Shown: positions 1 through 11,721 of the stretch, one piece after another | How the letters are laid out: the number at the start of each line of letters is the position of its first letter | Position numbering within the stretch: the stretch's first letter is position 1 | From: Aphis gossypii | Taxonomy: Eukaryota > Arthropoda > Insecta > Hemiptera > Aphididae | NCBI RefSeq assembly: GCF_020184175.1 | Contig: NW_026082986.1 | Coordinates: 372,001-436,000 of the forward strand | Reading direction: 5' to 3' | DNA length: 64,000 nucleotides | Program-made: the position numbers and the translations under genes | Notes under the pieces: generated by a model | The model's database searches: none | What the model was told of the DNA's origin: nothing | The model's input: only the letters and a program-made list of their open reading frames with translations

Positions 1-1486
1 TGTAATTAAAATATTTCTATTAAAGTATGATGCGTAAATCGTTGATATATAATTATATACGATAATATTCGAATGCTATGAAAACAATTATTTTATTTAT
101 GTATAATAATTATTATTAATTAAATATAATTGTCCTTCGACAATACGAAATGTACGGTGATATCAGTAATTTATTTAAAAACAAAACCATAAAAGTTAAT
201 ACTCAAAAAAACAAATTAATTTGTGAATTTCATTTTTATCATCATTGGTTAAAATAACACTCTGCAATATGTATACATTATGTATCAATTATGTGATTAT
301 TAGCGGACAATTAAATAGTTTATATTAAGTTATATTATCAATTTACAATTATCGTATTGTATTTCATTCGTATTTCATTGTATGTATAACGTATATACCT
401 ATACGATTTATATTTTTGATAATTATTTTTTTAATTGGTCGACGAAGAAATATTCAAATATATACCAATTAAAGTTGAATATAATATAATATTGTACATT
501 ATGAGATGCATATAATAATAATTAATAATATAATATAGTTTATAAATTATAAATTATTAGTTGATCCTACATTGCGTGGCATTAACTAATTAAATAATTC
601 TACTGTCAGGCTGTCTTAACTTATCTTATTCTTCGTTGAAATAGATATATAAACGACATAAATTTACAAACACTAATTTAGGCGGAATAACAAAATATAA
701 AATAGAGGTCTAAAATTATATCCAATTATAATAATTATTTTATTTTATGGAATCTATACAGCCCTATACGAAAATAAAATGTTCGTTTTTCTGAAGCCAA
801 ATATCTTTATATGATTACTCAAAAACATTACCTATTATTATTAAAATAAAATATACAATATATATAATACATACGAAAAATATTTTCTTTCTTTAAATAA
901 CGTACAAACGATAGCATAGGTGTAAAGTTTGAATACAATTTTATCAATCTAGCGGGAATTGTTTTCATTAATAATTATATTTGCTGTAGTGATTCTATTA
1001 TACAATACAATTAATTCATTTTAACAGGAATGATTGATAGTTTTGGTGTTTTTCAATTGAAATTGGAATCGAACAAAATGTGTACTTTGACCTTGGTCAT
1101 TAAATAAAAAATATAATCTTTGTTGTTACCTATAAGCTATTTAAATTATACTTACTATAATATATACATAATATGTATTAATATGTTATCTGGCAACGTT
1201 TTAACCGAAGTGAGTCAGTTAATTATTTTTAATATAACGATAATAAAATATCGCGGATCGACAATGAAACAAACATACTTCATTCTGTGTCTACACTGTT
1301 GTTAACAATACCTATATTAACTAAGTAGGTATAATAATATGTTTGAACATTTGAACGGTTACGCATATTATACATATTATACACTTACGTACACAAACAT
1401 TATATCTAATTAATGTCATAAGTCATAATATATATATGTGTGTGTGTATGATACATGCTATATCATTATTGTAGGTAGGTATAATA
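1..1486. other. AT-rich intergenic DNA
   Basis: No reading frame with recognisable domains or coding-like composition. The stretch is AT-rich with short simple repeats, for example a TG run near 1437-1449. I see no gene, RNA gene or clear transposon end in it. Confidence 0.6.
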
Positions 1487-1673
1487 CAGAATGCAGCAAA
1501 AGTCGGTTCCTGTGGTTCATGTTTTCAACGCTCAACGAATATGAAGAAAGAGCTACAGTGATAACAATGGCAGATGGTTATATTTTCAGTACGAAGAATG
1601 GTTAATGTATTGCACCTAATTGTTGTGGTATGTGTCGCACTAACGTCCTAACCCCGACTTTTGCCGCTTTCTG
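1487..1673. mobile_element. Short inverted-repeat element (MITE), 187 bp
   Basis: The left end (1487-1506) reads CAGAATGCAGCAAAAGTCGG. The right end (1654-1673) is its reverse complement with two mismatches. Each end is flanked by TA, and the longer flanks are also alike (TATAATA on the left, TATAATG on the right), which would fit a TA target-site duplication of Tc1/mariner type. There is no coding capacity. The superfamily is uncertain because CAG...CTG ends also occur in other groups. Confidence 0.6.
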
Positions 1674-1696
1674 TATAATGTAATGCTCGAAAATTG

Positions 1697-2570
1697 GTGT
1701 CGGTCATCGATACGGTCGGCACCTTTTTCCTACCGTTTGCGGTCAGATTATTTCTATCTACCTGATTATCAAATCTAAGATATACCTATATAATATACCT
1801 ATATATATTAAATTATGTATACTAAATTATTGCTAAACGCCTAAATAAATGGTTGTTTATAGTTTTCATAACAAAATATGAAATGTTGAAAAATTATATT
1901 TTGTCAAATATATAGTTAGACAGCATTTATATATAGGTACTCGTATGTCGATAACATCTATATAGGTACTCAATCTTTAGTATAGTATGTACTGTACTAT
2001 ATACCTTTGTAGAGTTATGGTATTTTTAAAATGAATTATTCCTTCGACATTTTGGAAACTACTAAAAGCAGTGCTTTAACAGTACACAATAGTTACCAAT
2101 ATAATATATAATAGATTCTGAATCATTTATATTAGACTTTGCAATTTCGGCTAAATTATGATTTGTTATATACTTATTATATGTACATGAACGCAGTTAT
2201 TTAAACACGGAAGGCAAAAGGAGAAAAAAGACTTTTATACGATTAGACCAAAGAATTAAAAAATATAAGCTGCGTATGAATTGGACAAAAATTTGAAAAA
2301 ATGCTTGAACATCATAGCCAATATACAAAAGCTAGAATAAGTAATATAATAATAATAATCTTTTAAGCACGCCAATAAAATTACTGCCAGTCCTAAGCCT
2401 GGAAAAGTGTACAGAGAAGTTTATAATTAACATAAATCTATAATAGTATATTATTACATGTAATTGCATAATTTTATATTTATCTATCAGGTAGATAGAA
2501 ATAAACTGACCGCAAACGGCACGAAAAAGGAGTCGACCGCAAATGTTTAGACCGTAAATGTCCCGGAATA
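1697..2570. mobile_element. Non-autonomous DNA transposon with 10-bp TSD, possibly Mutator-like
   Basis: The 10-mer TCGAAAATTG occurs at 1687-1696 and again at 2571-2580, directly bounding the element. Inside, 1713-1766 and 2486-2539 form an inverted repeat of about 54 bp with roughly 90% identity, carrying TTTGCGGTCAG and ATAGAAATAA-type motifs. CGGTC motifs recur near both ends (about 1700, 1713 and 1739; 2508, 2535 and 2550). A 9-11-bp duplication with long subterminal inverted repeats fits MULE-type transposons. The interior has no transposase, so this would be a deletion derivative or MITE. The outermost 15 bases do not pair well. Confidence 0.55.
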
Positions 2571-2580
2571 TCGAAAATTG

Positions 2581-5360
2581 TTAGCAATTCCATGCACTGT
2601 TGTAAGTCGATTGATTAACAATGTAAATCCAAATTTAATATATTATTTTATTAGCTTTATTTGTATTTGTATTGGAGTGCCTACTGCCTAGTTACAATAA
2701 TTAGCCGTCCGAAGCAGTTTAATTAATATATTATAATATCGTAATGCGTATAGTCATTATTAATAACGACTCATTATATATAATGATGATAGAACTCAAT
2801 AATGTAACCATAAGTATTTTAAGGGGCAAACATTATAAAAAATAATTATTTTAAATAGAAATAGTACCTACATTTATTTTAACTATTATATTCAATATCA
2901 TAAACGGTGAATTTAGTTTGTTTTTGTATAAATAAGAAAAAATGTAATTAATAAAAAACAAGTAATTTAGTAATAAGTAATATTTTTAAAATTAAAAACA
3001 AAAAGGGATCGTTGAAATATTGAAAATTCTCAAAAATATCTTCTGCGAAAATCTCTACTACATATGTTTTAAAAAATGATGGGTATTTTTTTACTAATCA
3101 TTACAGGTTTGATGTATAAAACAAAACGAAACGATGATTTTTGGAAAAATCTCTTACCCGTCTTAATCAAAAGAAAACTTAATAGAATACATTTTTCAAT
3201 ACTTTTTTTTTTAATCTTCAAAATAATTTTGTATACATCTACATTATTATATTATATTATTTTTATATTATTAATTTAAACCATGAATGTATTAATTGTA
3301 TCTGTTATTACTCATTTGTTTATTTTAAATTGTATCTATCGTAATTCATATTAGGAGAACCCCTGGTTTTTCGTTGCGCCGCTGCCGCCGTCTCAATTTA
3401 TACGACCCTTTATTTCTGGATAGCTATAATTTATATTAAACAGTTATTTCGTAAAATCGGACCAACCTATAATAACTATCATCCTTTGAGATTCGGTGAA
3501 CGGCTGCGGCGTGTGGCTATTGTTAAAAAAGTTGTAATAAACTATTATTATGCAAGTTAACTGGCAACTAAATCAAACAATAATTTGATACCCTATACTT
3601 TATAACTTGTTTGATTTTAGATTTTTTTTATAAATATTTGAATTTCTGATTTTATTTTAACAAAATAAGTCTTAATCATGATTATTTGCACATTATTTTA
3701 TAGTCAAAAATGTATTGTGTTTCATTTTCATGTAGCTAAGTAGTTCATACTGTTACCATAAAATGTGAAAAATATAAAAACATTAGAAACCTGGTATTGT
3801 TTAAAGACTTTTTAATTTGAAATATAATGAAATTAAATTAACAATACAGAATAACAATTTTAGTTATTTTGTTATACTTAATTTAAAATATTCGGGCAGG
3901 TGTACTTGAACCTCTATATAATTATATTTTATAGATACTATGACATTATTGACATTTTCAAATAGTATTTATAGTACGTAACAAAATTTTCCATCTTTTT
4001 ACATTTGAAAATCTTTTTGATAAGGACCAAGTATATAGAACTTATTAAAACTAAATGGTTAGATAAGGTATTAGGTTTGGTACATACCTACATCCCTAAA
4101 TAAGGTTAGGTACAACTTTTATCTTATTTTGACAGGTCCAAAATTAAATTAACATTATATTGTATACATTATAAATTATAACAAATAAAAATAAATATTT
4201 AATAATTGTTTTTACAGAGAATTTATTTATATATTTAACAGTATACCTGTACCAGGTGGCAGGTACTTATAAATTATAATTATGATGATCTATGACCGCG
4301 GTAGTCATATCAATTATATATTATTTCAATTATTTATAATTAAAATTAAAATTAATTTGTTTAATCTTTAGTAAGAATACTAATATTAATTTTATATTAT
4401 ATTAATTGTACCATAATAGTATAGGTATCATTGATATCATCGTTGATTAATGATAATAATTGTAGATGTGTAAAATTAATCATTATTATTATAAACTTAA
4501 TATAATAAACACTTTACTATCAACCTATGTACTCACGTTTACATAATAGAAATAATCTAATCACCAATCCATGTATTATAAATTATAATAATAAAATATA
4601 ATTTGAAAGAACATAATATAAAATAAAAAATTGTAAATATGAACATTATTAATCATGTCATTCATGTTAGGTATTAATTTACCTATTCAATAACTCAATA
4701 TATTTTGTACCTATAGATAACATTTTTTAGTTTTAAAGTTATATTGGAAATAATTTAAATTCTAATAGTATAATTAATGTTTAGTGTTGTGTATTTGTCA
4801 GGTTTTATGTATTTTTAAAGTAGAAATAATAATGAATAAAATAATTTTTTTTTAAATTCTGTTAGTTTTGAGCTTAATAAGGAATAAATTGCATTAATAT
4901 TCCAATTACAGACAATAGTTATAAATAGTAAAATACGATATGGTCATGTCAGAGCATTTTGGTTTCTTAGAAAAATATAATTGGTGTTTCATTAATGCGA
5001 GTTGCGTATTTTAGTAAATATATTAAATTATAAACCTAATTATATTTTACTTTATAAATATTCTAAATGTTGTTTAATTAATTCTATTATCTAATCAGGT
5101 AACGATAATAATAATTTTAACATCGCCAACCAGAAGCCAATTATTTACTTATCTGTTGGTGTTTTCAATGTATTACTGTACCGTAGCGCAATGCTGTAGG
5201 TATAAATAGCTTAATAGTACGTTTTAATCTACTTTGATAACGCTAATCGATTTATCAACGTTTTTTTTTTTCAATACAAAATCTTAGATCATATACATGA
5301 ATGGATAGAGCCATGCCATTTAGATTACACACAATGTCGATGATGCACACATTACCGACG
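2581..5360. other. Gene-free AT-rich intergenic DNA
   Basis: No supportable gene. A 67-codon reading frame at 3076-3279 is made of AT-rich, hydrophobic chance codons. A GC-richer patch at 3357-3400 stands out from its surroundings but has no recognisable feature. Confidence 0.55.
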
Positions 5361-5606
5361 AGTCGCGAGTTATGTGACCTCTACTGCGCATGCGCAAGCG
5401 ACGAGTCGCAAATTTATCTCGGCATATTTATTCCTATAATTATTATTATATTTATATTATAATATTTATAATATAATATAAATATAACTTAAAGCTTTAA
5501 AAACAAATTATCAGTTACGTAATATTATTTTTATATTTATCATTATTGGGAAAAATGTGCGACAAGTGGTTTGCGCATGCGTAGTAGAAATCACATAACT
5601 CGCGAC
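5361..5606. mobile_element. Inverted-repeat element (MITE), about 246 bp
   Basis: The left arm 5361-5416 begins AGTCGCGAGTTATGTGA and the right arm 5553-5606 is its reverse complement. The first 17 bases are identical and about 47 of 55 match overall; both arms contain GCGCATGCGC-like cores. The centre (5443-5490) is a TATAATATAA-type self-complementary stretch, so the unit could fold into a long hairpin. No coding sequence and no clear target-site duplication were found. Confidence 0.65.
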
Positions 5607-6115
5607 TGTATTATATTTTAATCAATTACCAAAATAGTACGTAAACGTTTATTAATAATCGAGAAATTTTTGTGGCACACCTATAAAGGTCTCACGGCAC
5701 ATCGATTGGGAAACCCTCACCTAGCGAGTTTCCGTGCCAAAACTGAGCCACAACGCCGACGGTCGACATCGGTTCCCCGCGGCCGACAACACCAAGACGA
5801 GAAACGAGCACTCAGTATTAGAATTCTTCGATTACTGAATTATTATACTAATCTACAGTACTAAATAATTTTCTCATCAACAAATAGATAGATATTACTC
5901 AAAATAAATATGTAATAAACGCTATTCATTTTCGCTTTAAATTATATTGTGTTTTTCGTATAGGTATAACCCATAGGTAGGGTACCTATGGTTAGTAGTT
6001 GGTATAAACAAAATTAATAAGCCCATCTTAAATTCATAACAATACAAGTATATTAAATAATATTTTACAAAAAAAAGTTTTTAAGTTTTAATGGAGTACT
6101 TTTTTACAAATGTTG
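5607..6115. other. 3' flank of the ankyrin-like gene
   Basis: This lies downstream of the minus-strand gene that ends at 6116. A 64-codon frame at 5670-5864 in a locally GC-rich patch shows no domain and is not accepted as a gene. I see no obvious canonical poly(A) signal on the minus strand close to the stop codon. Confidence 0.4.
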
Positions 6116-8295
6116 TCATTCTTCTAGCCATTCTTCCACGAATACCTCAATCTCCAAGCATCTATTTTCCAGACATGAGCCTTGTCCGTTTTTTGCGGCC
6201 GGATTACACGTAAATTTGTTCCACGGGCAGCCCCGTTCATTGGCATACCGCAGTATGTCCATGTGCCCACTTGCCGCGGCCGCTCTACACGTATATTTAT
6301 CCCATGGGCAGCCGTTTTCATGAGCATACCGCAGCATGTCCATGTGCCCACCACCCGCGGCCGCATTACACGTAAGCACATCCCATGGGCAGCCGTTTTC
6401 ATGGGCATACCGCAGCATGTCCATGTCCCCCCTTTTCGCGGCCGACCTACACGTAAGCTCATCCCATGGGCAGCCGTTTTCATGGGCATACCGCAGCATG
6501 TCCATGTGCCCATAAAACGCAGCCTCCTCACACGTACTCTTGTCCCACGGGCAGCCGTTTTCATGGGCATACCGCAATACGTCCATGTTTCCATTTCGCG
6601 CGGCCTCCTCACACGTACTCTGGTCCCACGGACAGCCGTTTTCATGGGCATACCGCAGCATGTCCATGTGCCCACTTGCCGCGGCCACACCACATGTAGA
6701 TTTATCCCATGGGCAGCCGTTTTCATGAGCATACCGCAGCATGTCCATGTGCCCACTTGCCACGGCCGCCTCACACGTGCCTTCGTCCCATGGACAGCCG
6801 TTTTCATGGGCATACCGCAGCATGTCCATGTGCCCATAAAACGTAGCCTCCTCACACGTACTCTTGTCCCACGGGCAGCCGTTTTCATGGGCATACCGCA
6901 ATACGTCCATGTTTCCATTTCGCGCGGCCTCCTCACACGTACTCTGGTCCCACGGACAGCCGTTTTCATGGGCATACCGCAGCATGTCCATGTGCCCACT
7001 TGCCACGGCCGCACCACATGTAGATTTATCCCATGGGCAGCCGTTTTCATGAGCATACCGCAGCATGTCCATGTGCCCACTTGCCACGGCCGCTTCACAC
7101 GTGCCTTCGTCCCATGGGCAACCGTTTTCATGGGCATACCGCAGCAAGTCCATGTGCCCATAATACGCAGCCGACATACACGTAAACTCATTCCATGGGC
7201 AGCCATTTTCATGGGCATACCGCAGCATGTCCATGTGCCCACTTTCCGCGGCCGCTTCACACGTGCCTTCATCCCATGGACAGCCGTTTTCATGGGCATA
7301 CCGCAGCACGTCCATGTGCCCACTTGCCGCGGCCGCTTTACACGTGTCTTCGTCCCATAAACAGCCATTGTCATGGAGGTACATTAGACACTCCAGTTGG
7401 CCATTACAAGCAGCTTCTGAGCATACGTCGTTATCAAATGAATGAAAACGAGTGTAAAGAGGGCAATTAATTGCATTTTTTGCGGCCCTTGCACGTACTC
7501 TTCTTGTCCACGGGAACCCGCAGCTTTCAGCGAACTCTAAACACATTATATGCCCACTGGCAGCGGCTTTTTCGCTCATCGTGTAATCTAAAATGTAACA
7601 TACTATTATAGTATTATATAACCGGATTACTCATAATATAAAATGCATATTTCAAAATTAAAAAAGTCAAGTGTTGACTCATTTCTTGCAGTATTGGAAT
7701 CCTCTTAAGGTAATTATTATGTCCATAATTATTTCAGCAGGATTTAATTAATAAATTAGAACGAGTTCGTGAAGAATATTGAGGTATAATACCAAATATA
7801 TCAAATAAAATATTTATGAAAAGTCTTCCTAACCTATCCTGGACTAATTTTTGAATAAAATACTTGTGAAGCTGAAAATGCTCTTCCCGTTCAGGAGCAT
7901 TATTAATAATTACACAACTATTGATCGATATCGAATGTGCAGGCTTGAATTAAAAAATAAAGGTGATCAACTAGCCATTAGAGTAGTATTTAAAATGGTT
8001 AAACGAAAAATAAGTAACAATGGTTGGGTTTTATGAATAAAATTAAATACAGTAACAATATTCGAGTTTATTATACTCTTTATATTCTTAGACTATATTA
8101 TTGCTTACCTTCGTCGTCTATTAATTTGACATCGATATCATTATCCATAATATTTAATTTTGCCTTTTTTTTCTGGTATCTTATAATATCCTCACAACAG
8201 GGTTGAATGTCAATTTTGAGTGTTTCTAACTCGTCATAAATAAATTTTTCATCATCGCTGCAAGCGTAGTAAGACAACTTTGCTAAGGAGTACAT
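6116..8295 (-). CDS. Ankyrin-like 27-residue repeat protein, two exons
   Basis: Coding exon 1 runs 8295 to 8109 and coding exon 2 runs 7587 to 6116. The intron (7588-8108) begins GTAAGC and ends TTTTAG; it splits a codon after its first base and the frame is kept across the join, giving about 552 aa. Exon 1 encodes a charged, cysteine-containing N-terminal part (start MYSLAKLSYYACSDDEKF). Exon 2 has a half-repeat, then fifteen units of 27 aa on the pattern GHMDMLRYAHENGCPWD..TC..AA, then a short acidic tail. The unit is shorter than the canonical 33-residue ankyrin repeat but has the same helix-helix logic (GH.D.L.YA, then C..AA). I recall closely similar CPWD..TC..AA units from protist and giant-virus ankyrin proteins. 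The molecular role is unknown; such repeats normally bind proteins. A pyrimidine-rich acceptor just upstream (TTGTTTTTCACAG, ending at 8302) suggests a further 5' non-coding exon. I see no signal peptide or membrane segment. Confidence 0.8.
6188..7402 (-). repeat. 15 x 81-bp coding tandem repeat
   Basis: Fifteen in-phase 81-bp units encode residues 60-464 of exon 2 (numbered from the ATG at 7579). The GHMD.LRYAHENGCPW half is almost invariant from units 2 to 14. The residues after CPW (DEG, DKS, DQS, NEF, DVL) and around the AA pair vary. The first and last units are the most divergent, as is usual for arrays that are homogenised from the inside. Confidence 0.9.
6512..7159 (-). repeat. 324-bp higher-order duplication inside the ankyrin-like array
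   Basis: Units 4-7 (7159-6836) and units 8-11 (6835-6512) show the same order of variable segments: DEGTCEAAVAS, DKSTCG, DQSTCEEAARN, DKSTCEEA. They differ at only a few codons. This is four 81-bp units copied as a block, so it is younger than the spread of single units. Confidence 0.85.
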
Positions 8296-8634
8296 TTTAC
8301 AGCTGTGAAAAACAATAAAATGTTAATGATATATTAGTATAATATAAGGATCTGACCCCCTAACCCACCGACCATTGTCAAGCTGATCACAGGATGTATC
8401 CTAATTTTAACCAAAACTATACCTACTTAAGGAGATATTTAAGAGGTTTCTGTCGATCCAAAGGATTTTAATAATTCAATTTAAGTATTAAATTATATAT
8501 TTGAAATAATTTGAATGTTGTATTACTAAATGAGACAAAACAATAAACAATTAAGACCGCGAGATTAATGTAGTTTTCCCACACATATCCTTATAAATTG
8601 ACTGTACATATTTACTGATTTCTATCAGTTAATA

Positions 8635-8760
8635 TAATATATAAATACGTAAGTTTAGTTTCTAACTATAACCGAGAGATCAATAAAACAAGTGACGGTT
8701 TGTATCGTTTACAAATGGAAAGTAGCCTGCAGATTATGTTGCAGCAGATATACTTCTACA
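8635..8760 (-). repeat. Upstream block of the ankyrin-like gene, copied at 43.6 kb
   Basis: The reverse complement of this block matches 43636-43745, including GTATATC.GCTGC..CATAATCTG followed by GGCTACTTTCC and AACGATACAAAC. The central part also occurs at 48342-48364, shortly upstream of the second ankyrin-like fragment. The block lies about 340-460 bp upstream of the coding start of the gene at 6116-8295. It is either part of the gene's original 5' flank or a transposon piece. Confidence 0.6.
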
Positions 8761-8893
8761 GGGTGATACTTTTATCAAACAACACTCATTATTTCCAAAA
8801 GTATTCATGTTTTTGAAAATATTTTTTTACATAGTTTCAAATAAAAAACAACATTTTTATAAAATTTATATTTTTAAATATTTTTTATCCTTA

Positions 8894-9187
8894 TAATTTT
8901 TTAAGTTTTTTACTTTTTTGAATGACAACATAGATTTTTAATTTAATATTCCAAAGCAGAATAATTTTTTGAGTAATTCGTGACAAGCGGAGTAGTGGAC
9001 AAACATTTTGCGGGGTAACCCCGTACCACTCCACTCCGCGCAGCTAAACTTTAAATACGTATAACTCATAAACTACTCACCCTAAATTTGATTTTTATGT
9101 ATCGAATTACTCAGAAAATTACTCTGCTTTGGAATATGAAATTAAAAATCTATGCTGTCATTCAAAAAAGTAAAAACTTAAAAAATT
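8894..9187. repeat. Foldback inverted repeat, about 294 bp
   Basis: The left arm 8894-8980 and right arm 9103-9187 are reverse complements over about 85 bp with few mismatches (shared core ATTCCAAAGCAGA). The roughly 120-bp loop holds two smaller palindromes, GCGGAGTAGTGG with CCACTCCACTCCGC, and GGGGTAACCCC. The structure resembles a foldback or MITE-type element. It has no coding capacity. Confidence 0.75.
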
Positions 9188-9190
9188 AGC

Positions 9191-9218
9191 CCTACCTAAC
9201 CTAACCTAACCTAACCTA
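9191..9218 (-). repeat. Interstitial TTAGG-type tract
   Basis: Four perfect CCTAA units (9195-9214) with partial units on either side. CCTAA/TTAGG is the ancestral insect telomere repeat. The tract sits directly against the right arm of the foldback element and is too short to be a chromosome end. Confidence 0.75.
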
Positions 9219-11339
9219 TGATTAATTATGAGGATGACCTAAATCGCAAAATTTGATACAGGAAGATGTACCTTGCAACATGCCGTTGTATATAGTTCAC
9301 AAAGACTTTAACGCGCATGCTATACGAGAATAAGATTAGTACATTGATTATCCCATTAAAAACATATATGTAAAATTATAAATGTTTTATAATAACTTAA
9401 AATATAATTTCTTTTTATAACTTAGGATAAATATTGAAGCCTAAAGTTTGACTTGGCTACTTTTCATATACGAACTTTTATTAAATACCTACTAAAACAG
9501 TAATGGAAGAGTGAAGATGATTTTATAATAAGTATGTATTTAATAAAATGTATTTTTATAGGTAAAATTTTGAAAAATTCTTCGATCATACTAATATTAT
9601 ATTAATTATGTATAGTATATATTGATAAATTATTATACTAAACATATATATCATAGTAAACTAACCACCAATCTACAGAGTCTAGACGACCGGTGAAGTT
9701 AATAACTAACTACCTACTAAAATAATTAATTAACAGTTATAAACATACAATTATTATAGAAGATGAATTTTTATAGATAATGATACTATAATAATATTGT
9801 GAACATGGAATAATGTTTAACCACTATAGGTTTCAAAAATTGTCGAACATTTAACAATCCACATTTTTTCGGAAAAATAAATGATAAAGGTTACCAATTT
9901 AGTGAAACAATAAATGCATACACTATGAATATATTTAGGCAAGACGTATTCGAGTATTTTAAATTTGGAATGCACTATCGGTAAACGTCATTTATCGGTG
10001 ACGATGACGGTAGAATATTGCAACTGCGAGCACAATAGGCAAAGACAATATGCTGAAATACATTGGTGTGGTCATGCTGTGAACAAAATATTCTGTAGAA
10101 GATTCTAAAGAGAAATCGCTAATTAGACCTTAACACAATAGTAATACTTATATAGTTTCCTTTTTCGTTCTTCGAGTTACACCGCGGTATGTTGGTAGCT
10201 TATTATGTACATCGACATAATACGAGCAAATGTTCTGATTCTTTGTTAGAATTTAACGACTGTTATTGCCGATAGTATAGATTTCTTATTACCTATTATT
10301 ATAATATACCTTTATAGCAGATTTCGTGTACTCGACGATCTTATTATTTGAAAAAAAATTTCTTTTTATTCTTGATTTACGTAGCATCCGGTATATATAT
10401 AAATTCTGTGACATAAAAATTTATAGTCGAGGAAGATATATATAATTATCTTTATAAATATAAACCTTTTCAGTCGAAGATTATAAATTGTGGCGTTGAT
10501 GAAGGGATACAAGAATATTGTCTTCTTGTTACGTTTTATTTTAGATGGTTTTGCTACGTGCTCTAACTGATACTAAATATAATATATATAGGTACCGAAA
10601 CGTAGATACATACGTTGGACCGTGCGTAATGAAAGTTATAAATATAATAAATACTACGTCGTAGGATTTATGAACATTTTCGTTTGGAGTAGAATTCATC
10701 AAGTACGAGACAGTAACACTAGGCCTAAATGTGAAGGATTAAATAAATCACATATAGTTCTAGTAATAGATGGACAACACCCATGCACGAATTTTATTAA
10801 AATATATAGCGTGAGAAACTATTGGCCTATTATCGAAAGTGATACGAGAGAAGCTTTTCTTGAAAATGCTGACCGTATCGATTATGATTAAATGCGTATT
10901 AGTATCGTCACCCGGTCACCGTTAAACCATCATCGTAAGCATCATCGCACGTTAACCTACGATCTGACGTGAAGTCATAGATATATGTTTAACGCAGAGC
11001 GTGGGAAGGCGGCGGATACACGTGTAACTGACCAGTCGATGATACAGGAGACTCAGCATATGGGGTCCCAGCATTGGCGTAAACAGTGTGGGGGGGGGGG
11101 CGAGAGAGGGAAACTGCCCCTTTGATAATTTGAAAAATGAATTCATTGGGTTTATTTAGTCTCTAAGTATCTTTAAGTTAACGGTATATCGACATAAAAT
11201 AGTTTTTATTCCCTATAAAAATTTTCTTTATTACACCCATGGGTCCTAGATAGACACTTTTCAGACGTAGGTCAGGTAGAAAAACCGATAATCTATTATA
11301 ATGTAGGTAAGGTTAGATACGGAATAAAATAAAATAGTA
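9219..11339. other. Intergenic DNA; 9225-9362 matches 43215-43345 in inverse
   Basis: The segment 9225-9362 (with GAATAAGATTAGTA and GATACAGGA motifs) is repeated as the reverse complement at 43215-43345. The rest shows no gene I can support. An 89-codon frame at 10622-10891 has mixed composition but no recognisable domain or splice context. A G run (about 11090-11101) is simple sequence. Confidence 0.45.
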
Positions 11340-11721
11340 GGGATTTTGCTGTTGAAAGGAGAAAAAATCTTTACAACTGAGTACGATTTAATGCACCTAT
11401 AACATTTCTTGTATAATTAATAATAGCATGGTTTTTTATTTAAGAAGGTACTCTACCGCATGTATTGCAGTAAATCGCTGACGGTCATTTTATTTTACAA
11501 TGATAGAGACATAACATTACCATCGTTAAGAATTTTCCAGTTTGAAATGAACTGACTTTTCAAATCATAATGTACATCTATATTGGTGTATGTGCAGTGA
11601 GCACTAGTGTGCAACACATTTCGTCGGACGCCCAAAAACCGTATCAATATACTAACGCACATTCATTGAATCATATAAAATAATACAAATTTCCAATTGG
11701 TACGATTATAGTGATTAATTT

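Noticed and set aside
6182..7360. 392-codon plus-strand frame, plus several shorter plus-strand frames, across the ankyrin-like array
   Set aside because: They follow from the 81-bp unit being free of stops in several frames. The minus-strand frame alone gives a known repeat type, a splice-compatible exon and a paralogue.
6124..7374. 416-codon second minus-strand frame (R- and M-rich)
   Set aside because: Shadow of the real frame in the same repeat array; no known fold and an unnatural composition.
9191..9218. A true telomere end
   Set aside because: Only four perfect units, with ordinary sequence on both sides.
10622..10891. 89-codon frame with mixed composition
   Set aside because: No domain, no splice sites of note and no second copy; not enough to call a gene.
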